A DNA stretch of 10,372 nt from positions 1-10,372 of the forward strand of contig JAIRXX010000058.1 of assembly GCA_031268065.1 (NCBI GenBank). The letters run 5' to 3'. Positions 6,014-10,372 of this stretch are shown here, piece by piece; positions within the stretch are counted from its first letter, which is position 1; each line of letters starts with the position of its first letter. The stretch comes from Propionibacteriaceae bacterium (lineage in GTDB: Bacteria > Actinomycetota > Actinomycetes > Propionibacteriales > Propionibacteriaceae). Under the pieces are notes generated by a model, which worked only from the letters and a program-made list of their open reading frames with translations, searched no databases and was not told the DNA's origin. A program made the translations under genes and the position numbers.

Positions 6014-7695
6014 AGCACTTCGCCAGCGGCGCCGACTGCGATCACCTCTCCAGTGGCCATGACTATCGCCCGGTCAGCGACTTGGGCGGCAAATTCGACG
6101 TCGTGGGTGGCCACACAGACCGCGCACCCGGACTCCGCCAGCTGGCGGACTATGCCGCACAAGGCATCTTTGGCGGCATAATCCAGGCCACGGGTCGGCT
6201 CGTCCAACAGCACTACAGCCGGGTCGCCACCGAGTTGGATGGCCAGGACCAAGCTGAGCTTCTGGCCCTCGGACAGGTCGCGCGGATTGCGGCTATCCGG
6301 AATGCCCGGCGACAGCGAGTCGAGCAGCGCCCGGCACGCCCCGGCAGGTTTTCCAACACTCCGGTCAGCGGCGGCACACTCGGCACCCACCGTATCCAGG
6401 TAGAGCAGATCGGCGGCAGTCTGCGGCACCATCCGAACATGGCGGCGTACCTCGGATACGCCAGCACCTGCCAGCTCGCGCCCACCGACGCTGAAGCTGC
6501 CGCCGTCCAACTGTCCGGCGCCGGTCAGCGCCCAGAGCAGCGACGACTTTCCAGAACCATTGCGCCCCAGCAGCACGCTCACCTGGCTGGCGGGCAACTC
6601 CAAGTCCACCCCGGCCACCGCCCGGACGAAGCCATAGGACACCTCGATCCCCCGCGCACGAAGCCCCGCCTCTGCCACCTCGTCCTGGGCTGGCTTTCGC
6701 CGCAGCCGGACGCCTGAGCGGATGGATTCTTCGCGGCTGGCGCTGGTCGTATTTTGCGAAAGCTTGGTTCGCTGCTCTCGGGATTCCCACCACTCACCGG
6801 ATCGGAGCGCAGCGGGGTCGGGACGTTTTCCCGAGCCGCCCAAATGGCCGCCGGGAAAGCGGGGTACGCCGTCCGGATCGACACCGGAAAGCCGCTCCCT
6901 CAGCGCCGGGGCGTGCAGCCGCGCGTCGCGCACCGACACTGGAATTGGTTGCCAGCCCAGCGCCTGCCCCAATTGCACCACCGGTGGCGCGATGTCCGAG
7001 GTGGCCAACAGCTGCGCGGGAACGCCGGTTTGAACCTGCCCGGCACCGGGCAGATAGAGCAGCCGGTCGGCGTATTCTGCCACCCGCTCCAACCGGTGCT
7101 CGGCGATGAGCACGGTGACGCCGAGGTCATGCACCAGCCGGAGCAGGGCAGCCAGCACTTCTTCGGCGGACGTCGGATCGAGAGCGCTGGTCGGCTCGTC
7201 CAGCACCAACACCCGCGCCCCGGACGCCATCGCCGCGCCTATCGCCACCCGCTGCTGCTGTCCGCCGGAGAGGGAGAGCAGCGAGCGGGCGCGAAGCTCG
7301 GCCACCCCCAGCAAATCCAAGGTTTCCTCGACTCTGGTCCGCATTCGGCGCGGGTCCACACCCAATTGCTCCATGCCGTAGGCCAATTCTTGCTCCACCG
7401 TGTCGCAGGTGAATCCGGCCAGCGGATCCTGGGACACCCGGCCAACGATATGCGCCAGCTCGCGCGGGGCATGATCGCGGGTGTCCAATCCGGCCACCGT
7501 CACCCGGCCCGCGAGCGTGCCACCGGTGAATTGCGGGACATGCCCGTTCACCGCGCCCAACAGGGTCGACTTGCCGGTCCCCGTCTTCCCGGCGACCAAC
7601 GCGAATTCCCCCTCGCCAATGCGGAAATCGGCGTCGTTGATGGCAGGCTCGGCAGCGTCGGTGTAGCTGACGCTGACATGTTCAAACCGGATCAT
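5920..7695 (-). CDS. ECF transporter ATP-binding protein, fused EcfA1-EcfA2 type
   Basis: This cytoplasmic motor of an energy-coupling-factor importer has two ABC ATPase domains in one 591-residue chain. Domain 1: Walker A GKTGTGKST at 36-44, Q-loop Gln89, signature LSGGQ at 142-146, Walker B VLVLDEP at 162-168, switch His200. Domain 2: Walker A GRNGSGKSS at 377-385, Gln425, signature LSEGQ at 474-478, Walker B VVLLDEP at 494-500, His531. All catalytic residues are present. A hydrophilic linker (about 255-340, rich in Ser and Arg) joins the domains. The tail SPQQWLTVAQVLAA resembles that of other actinobacterial double-ATPase A components. ATG 7695 overlaps the T-component stop (ATGA) with GGAGG at 7704-7700, so translation is coupled. 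A double NBD with its own T and S genes fits a group I (dedicated) ECF transporter. The 3' end is duplicated downstream. Confidence 0.95.
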   Translation of the reverse strand: MIRFEHVSVSYTDAAEPAINDADFRIGEGEFALVAGKTGTGKSTLLGAVNGHVPQFTGGTLAGRVTVAGLDTRDHAPRELAHIVGRVSQDPLAGFTCDTVEQELAYGMEQLGVDPRRMRTRVEETLDLLGVAELRARSLLSLSGGQQQRVAIGAAMASGARVLVLDEPTSALDPTSAEEVLAALLRLVHDLGVTVLIAEHRLERVAEYADRLLYLPGAGQVQTGVPAQLLATSDIAPPVVQLGQALGWQPIPVSVRDARLHAPALRERLSGVDPDGVPRFPGGHLGGSGKRPDPAALRSGEWWESREQRTKLSQNTTSASREESIRSGVRLRRKPAQDEVAEAGLRARGIEVSYGFVRAVAGVDLELPASQVSVLLGRNGSGKSSLLWALTGAGQLDGGSFSVGGRELAGAGVSEVRRHVRMVPQTAADLLYLDTVGAECAAADRSVGKPAGACRALLDSLSPGIPDSRNPRDLSEGQKLSLVLAIQLGGDPAVVLLDEPTRGLDYAAKDALCGIVRQLAESGCAVCVATHDVEFAAQVADRAIVMATGEVIAVGAAGEVLAPSAIFSPQVARVLSPQQWLTVAQVLAAVV

Positions 7696-8885
7696 TTTTC
7701 CTCCATAACCCGCAAACCCAACGCATCGCGGCTAACGGCGCTGGCCGCTCCCGGCCCGGATACGCTGGGGGCGGCAACCGGCGCCGGGGCTGGCGCCAGC
7801 AGCGCAGGCAGCGCGCCCACCAGGCAAAATGCCAACGCCGCTCCCGACACGCTCGGCCAAGCCAGCGGATAGAGCGAACTGAAGGCGGTGTCTGGATCGG
7901 TTCGGGCGACGATGATGAAACCAACGGCAGCCACCACGCCACAGCAGGCGACCAGCGTCTCCGGCAGATACCAGTCATCAGGCCGGTAACGGGTGTGCTG
8001 GGAGCGGCGTCCGGCCATTTTGACGGCCAGCCCCGCCGCCAATCCCGCCGCCAGCAACAACGGCAAGCCCATCGAGCCGAATGCCGAAGCGTCAAAGAGG
8101 GCATAGGCGGCAACGCAGAGCAGCAGCAATGCGCCCAGCAGCAATCCAGAAGTAAGCCAACGAGCCGCCCGGCTTCGTCCGGCAGGCCGCCCATAGCCGC
8201 GCGAATCCATCGACGCCGCGAGCGCGACACAGCGGTCCAGCGCATCGACGAAGACCGGCAGCAGCACCTGCCGCAGCCAGTGCATCCGCCGCTTTTCATC
8301 AGCGCGGAGCAGCCTGGCGCGGGAGACTCGGCGCACCGACTCGGCCAATTGCGGGAAGACCGACATCGCCACCGCCAACACCGAGCCAAGCTCGTACAGC
8401 GCGGAAGGCACCCCGGCGAGCAGGCGTTTCGCGTTCGCCAGCGAATTTGCCGCCCCCACGCAGATGACCATTGCCGCCAGCTTCGCCCCGTCGTACACCC
8501 CGGAGAGCAGCGCTTCGGCGGACACCGGCCCGAATAGCTTTCCACCCTGCTCGGCGATCCAGTCTGGGGGTTCCGGGAAAGGGATGGTGAACAGCACCGT
8601 TGGCCCATCCCCGGAGAAGACGACGCGCATCCCCGTGCGCAGCAACAAGATGAAAGCCCCGAGCCACAGATACATGCTGAAGGACAACGCCCACGGCGCT
8701 TCCGGACGCCGCACGGCCACCACCAGCGCGATCAGGGCGACGAGCAGGCCAAGCAACACCGGGTTGGTGGTATTGCCGCAGGCCACAGCCATGCCGATGG
8801 CCCAGAGCCACCAAGCCCCCGGATGGAGTTGCCGGGGGCGAAAGACCAAGCTGACGGCCCGCGCCACTTTCCGCCGCCCGTTCAC
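7692..8885 (-). CDS. ECF transporter T component, CbiQ/EcfT family
   Basis: This 397-residue membrane scaffold couples the ATPases to the S protein. Hydrophobic segments lie at about 26-58, 68-85, 130-148, 163-180, 245-290 and 310-328, with a further one at 345-363. The cytoplasmic coupling region carries the two Arg motifs of the family: a variant SRAR at 188-191 and the clear ASMDSRGYGR at 224-233. These insert into the ATPase grooves. From memory, CbiQ proteins are mostly 220-280 residues, so the chain is long. The extra length is at the N-terminus, the loop at 90-125 and an Ala/Pro/Ser-rich C-terminal tail (360-397). The GTG start at 8885 has GGAGG six bases upstream and lies two bases beyond the S-component stop. 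Confidence 0.9.
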   Translation of the reverse strand: MNGRRKVARAVSLVFRPRQLHPGAWWLWAIGMAVACGNTTNPVLLGLLVALIALVVAVRRPEAPWALSFSMYLWLGAFILLLRTGMRVVFSGDGPTVLFTIPFPEPPDWIAEQGGKLFGPVSAEALLSGVYDGAKLAAMVICVGAANSLANAKRLLAGVPSALYELGSVLAVAMSVFPQLAESVRRVSRARLLRADEKRRMHWLRQVLLPVFVDALDRCVALAASMDSRGYGRPAGRSRAARWLTSGLLLGALLLLCVAAYALFDASAFGSMGLPLLLAAGLAAGLAVKMAGRRSQHTRYRPDDWYLPETLVACCGVVAAVGFIIVARTDPDTAFSSLYPLAWPSVSGAALAFCLVGALPALLAPAPAPVAAPSVSGPGAASAVSRDALGLRVMEEK

Positions 8886-8887
8886 CT

Positions 8888-9811
8888 TCAGCCTCCCGCA
8901 GCGGGGTCGGACAGCCGGTCCGCCGATTTGCCGGTGCCCGCTGGGATGGGGCGATAACAGACCTCCGGCGCAAAATTAGCTTTACGGGCCACCCGCCGCA
9001 GCGCGCCAAGGACGGGGGTGCCCAGCACAGCCATCAGCAGGACATTCGTGACCGCCCGCCCGGTGTCCCAAACGAGTGTGGACGAGATCAAGGTGAACCA
9101 GAGAAATCTGGCTAGGTTGTCTTGGAGCGGGGCACCGGGAATGTAGGCCAGCCCTGGGTCTTCGGCGACGCCGCTGGCCAGGTATGGCCAGAACCACAGG
9201 TTCATCAGCAATCCGAAGAGATACGCGGAGCAGGCGGCGTAAATCGCCAGCATTGCCAGTTCCGCGCGGCCGCGCAGCGCTTTGCCGAATAACCGATCCG
9301 GCAATAGCCCGGCCCCCATGCCCACCCAGGCGCTGGCCAACATCTGAAAAGCCAGCCACGGCCCCACCCCCGAAGTGAGCAGGGCGGACGCGAAGAGCGA
9401 GGTACACCCCAGCGTGAAGCCGAAACCCGGCCCCAGCACCCGGCCAGCGGCGATGAGCAGGAAGAACACCGTCTCGATGCCGTTGGTGCCCGCCCCCAGT
9501 GGCCGTACGGCGGCGTTCACCGCCGAGAGCACGCCCAGCAGCGCCAGGGCTTTGGCGTCCATGCCACCCTCGGTGAGCTGCACCAACACCAGCAGCACCA
9601 GGACCGGCAGAATCGCCACGAAGATGTAGCCAGAGTCGATGTCGTGCTGGACCGCCTCCGGACCGGCGGGGATGAGCAGCGGCCAGGCAAACATCGCCAA
9701 ACCGGCCAACGACGCCAGCGCCAACACCAGCGCGGATTTCGGGCCAACCGGGACCACCCGGAGCCTTTGCGGTTTGGGAGCTGGCCGGACGCCTTCTGCC
9801 AGCCTGCTCAA
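8888..9811 (-). CDS. ECF transporter S component (substrate-binding membrane protein)
   Basis: The protein is about 307 residues with six or more hydrophobic helices (around 28-48, 62-80, 86-104, 112-126, 152-172, 184-206 and 235-270). The segment PLGAGTNGIETVFFLLIAAG (103-122) and the following GPGFGFTLG are typical of actinobacterial S components beside SCO2322 homologues. Its role would be to bind the ligand at the outer face and deliver it through the T and A proteins. The ligand cannot be read from the sequence; a cobalamin-type compound is my best guess from family context. The assigned start is TTG 9811, overlapping the upstream stop (TTGA), which favours coupling, though no strong ribosome site is seen. 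A GTG at residue 19, behind AAAGG, is an alternative. The hydrophilic C-terminus (280-307) is cytoplasmic or disordered. Confidence 0.85.
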   Translation of the reverse strand: MSRLAEGVRPAPKPQRLRVVPVGPKSALVLALASLAGLAMFAWPLLIPAGPEAVQHDIDSGYIFVAILPVLVLLVLVQLTEGGMDAKALALLGVLSAVNAAVRPLGAGTNGIETVFFLLIAAGRVLGPGFGFTLGCTSLFASALLTSGVGPWLAFQMLASAWVGMGAGLLPDRLFGKALRGRAELAMLAIYAACSAYLFGLLMNLWFWPYLASGVAEDPGLAYIPGAPLQDNLARFLWFTLISSTLVWDTGRAVTNVLLMAVLGTPVLGALRRVARKANFAPEVCYRPIPAGTGKSADRLSDPAAGG

Positions 9812-10372
9812 GGGCGACGTTTCCGGATCGCAATCACACCAGCCGCGCCCCCAGCCGCCACCACGAGCGCGATGGCCGCTATCAAGCCTGGCCCCGGCCC
9901 GCCTGCCGCTGGGGCATCCAATCCTTCGCTGTGCGAAGCGGCCTCGAAGCCATCGGTTTCCCCAAATGGCATCGGGGTGGCCAGCGGCGACGGGGTTGCC
10001 GCAGGAGTGGACACTGCGGGCGACGGGATTGCGCTCGGCGTCACGGTGGGTTTGGGCGTCACGGTGGCGGTCGCTTTGGGTTTGGCTGTGGCTGTGGCTT
10101 TGGGTTTGGCCGTAGCCGTTGCCTTTGGTTTGGCCGTGGCCGTGGCTTTGGGCTTGGCAGTTGCCTTGGGCTTGACGGTGGCGGGCGTCTTATACGCCGC
10201 CGGTTTCACCCCTGGCTTCGGATTGACACCGCCAACCCCGCCGTTGGCGTTATTGGAAAACGACCAACCCTCGTAGCCGCCGAAGACCACCCGGTGCGCC
10301 TTTACCCCTCTGGTGCTGTAGACCCAGGAGCCGCCCGCCTTGGCCCACCAATACGACCAGTAGGCGGTAGCG
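9808..10372 (-). CDS. SCO2322-family cell-surface protein, 5' end beyond window
   Basis: The visible 187 residues, counted back from the stop, begin with an aromatic-rich motif YWSYWWAKAGGSWVYSTRG followed by GGYEGWSFSNN. I recognise this as the conserved core of the SCO2322 family, known beside ECF transporter genes in Actinobacteria. Next comes a Lys/Pro/Ala/Thr repeat region (10048-10176), then a Pro/Ser/Thr-rich stalk. The C-terminus is one membrane helix (LIAAIALVVAAGGAAGVIAI) closed by RKRRP, a stop-transfer anchor. So the conserved domain should be held outside the membrane on a stalk. A Sec signal is expected at the missing N-terminus. It is the first visible gene of the ECF operon and overlaps the S gene. 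Role inferred: capture or presentation of the ECF substrate or its carrier. Confidence 0.85.
   Translation of the reverse strand, partial: ATAYWSYWWAKAGGSWVYSTRGVKAHRVVFGGYEGWSFSNNANGGVGGVNPKPGVKPAAYKTPATVKPKATAKPKATATAKPKATATAKPKATATAKPKATATVTPKPTVTPSAIPSPAVSTPAATPSPLATPMPFGETDGFEAASHSEGLDAPAAGGPGPGLIAAIALVVAAGGAAGVIAIRKRRP
10060..10155 (-). repeat. Four tandem 24-bp units coding KPKATATA
   Basis: On the minus strand four consecutive eight-residue units KPKATATA (the last ends in V) are encoded, with partial units on both sides (10048-10176 in all). Codons vary between units, so the repeat is not freshly expanded. The positively charged, Pro-rich sequence suits an extended stalk or wall-spanning segment between the SCO2322 domain and the membrane anchor. 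Confidence 0.9.

Noticed and set aside
5734..6717. Plus-strand frame of over 300 codons across the repeats
   Set aside because: It is antisense to the ATPase gene, whose Walker and signature motifs are intact. Its Gly/His/Arg-rich product has no recognisable domain.
9644..10276. Long plus-strand frame rich in Val/Ala/Leu/Gly repeats resembling membrane helices
   Set aside because: It is the antisense of the KPKATATA stalk and S-gene start. The minus-strand reading has family motifs, an anchor and a coupled stop/start.

Overview
The window looks like part of a high-GC Gram-positive (actinobacterial) chromosome. The evidence is uniformly GC-rich coding sequence, several GTG and TTG starts, tightly overlapped genes, two genes with leaderless-type promoters, and a transporter operon with an SCO2322-family protein, a type known from Actinobacteria. 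I cannot assign a genus. No rRNA, tRNA, CRISPR array or intact insertion sequence was seen.

Layout. (1) 1-735, minus strand: the 5' part of a Fic-domain protein (AMPylator type with an N-terminal inhibitory motif), cut by the window edge. (2) 736-956: a divergent intergenic region with two 27-bp direct repeats and a probable leaderless promoter. (3) 957-2207, plus strand: an AAA_14/DUF4143 ATPase. (4) 2344-3930, plus strand: a 528-residue FGGY carbohydrate kinase. It starts at TTG behind a near-perfect ribosome binding site, next to a LacI-family-type operator. (5) 3931-4270: a gene-free stretch holding a 151-bp nested inverted-repeat element and the hipB promoter. (6) 4271-5718, plus strand: a hipB-hipA toxin-antitoxin pair with a 4-bp overlap. 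(7) 5719-5919: the convergent junction, filled with duplicated fragments of the 3' end of the neighbouring ABC ATPase gene. (8) 5920-10372, minus strand: an energy-coupling-factor (ECF) uptake operon. Read in transcription order it encodes an SCO2322-family cell-surface protein (5' end outside the window), an S component, a T component and a double-ATPase A component. All are overlapped or nearly so.

How it fits together. The right half is one micronutrient uptake machine: surface protein, substrate-binding membrane S protein, CbiQ-type T scaffold and fused EcfA1-EcfA2 motor. The substrate is not shown by the sequence. A cobalamin-type ligand is my inference from the gene types known to accompany SCO2322 homologues. 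The left half looks like accessory DNA (Fic, DUF4143 ATPase, HipBA) interleaved with a sugar kinase that has its own operator. Repeats sit near the boundaries of these modules: at the Fic start, between kinase and hipB, and between hipA and the ECF operon. This suggests repeated small insertions and recombination.
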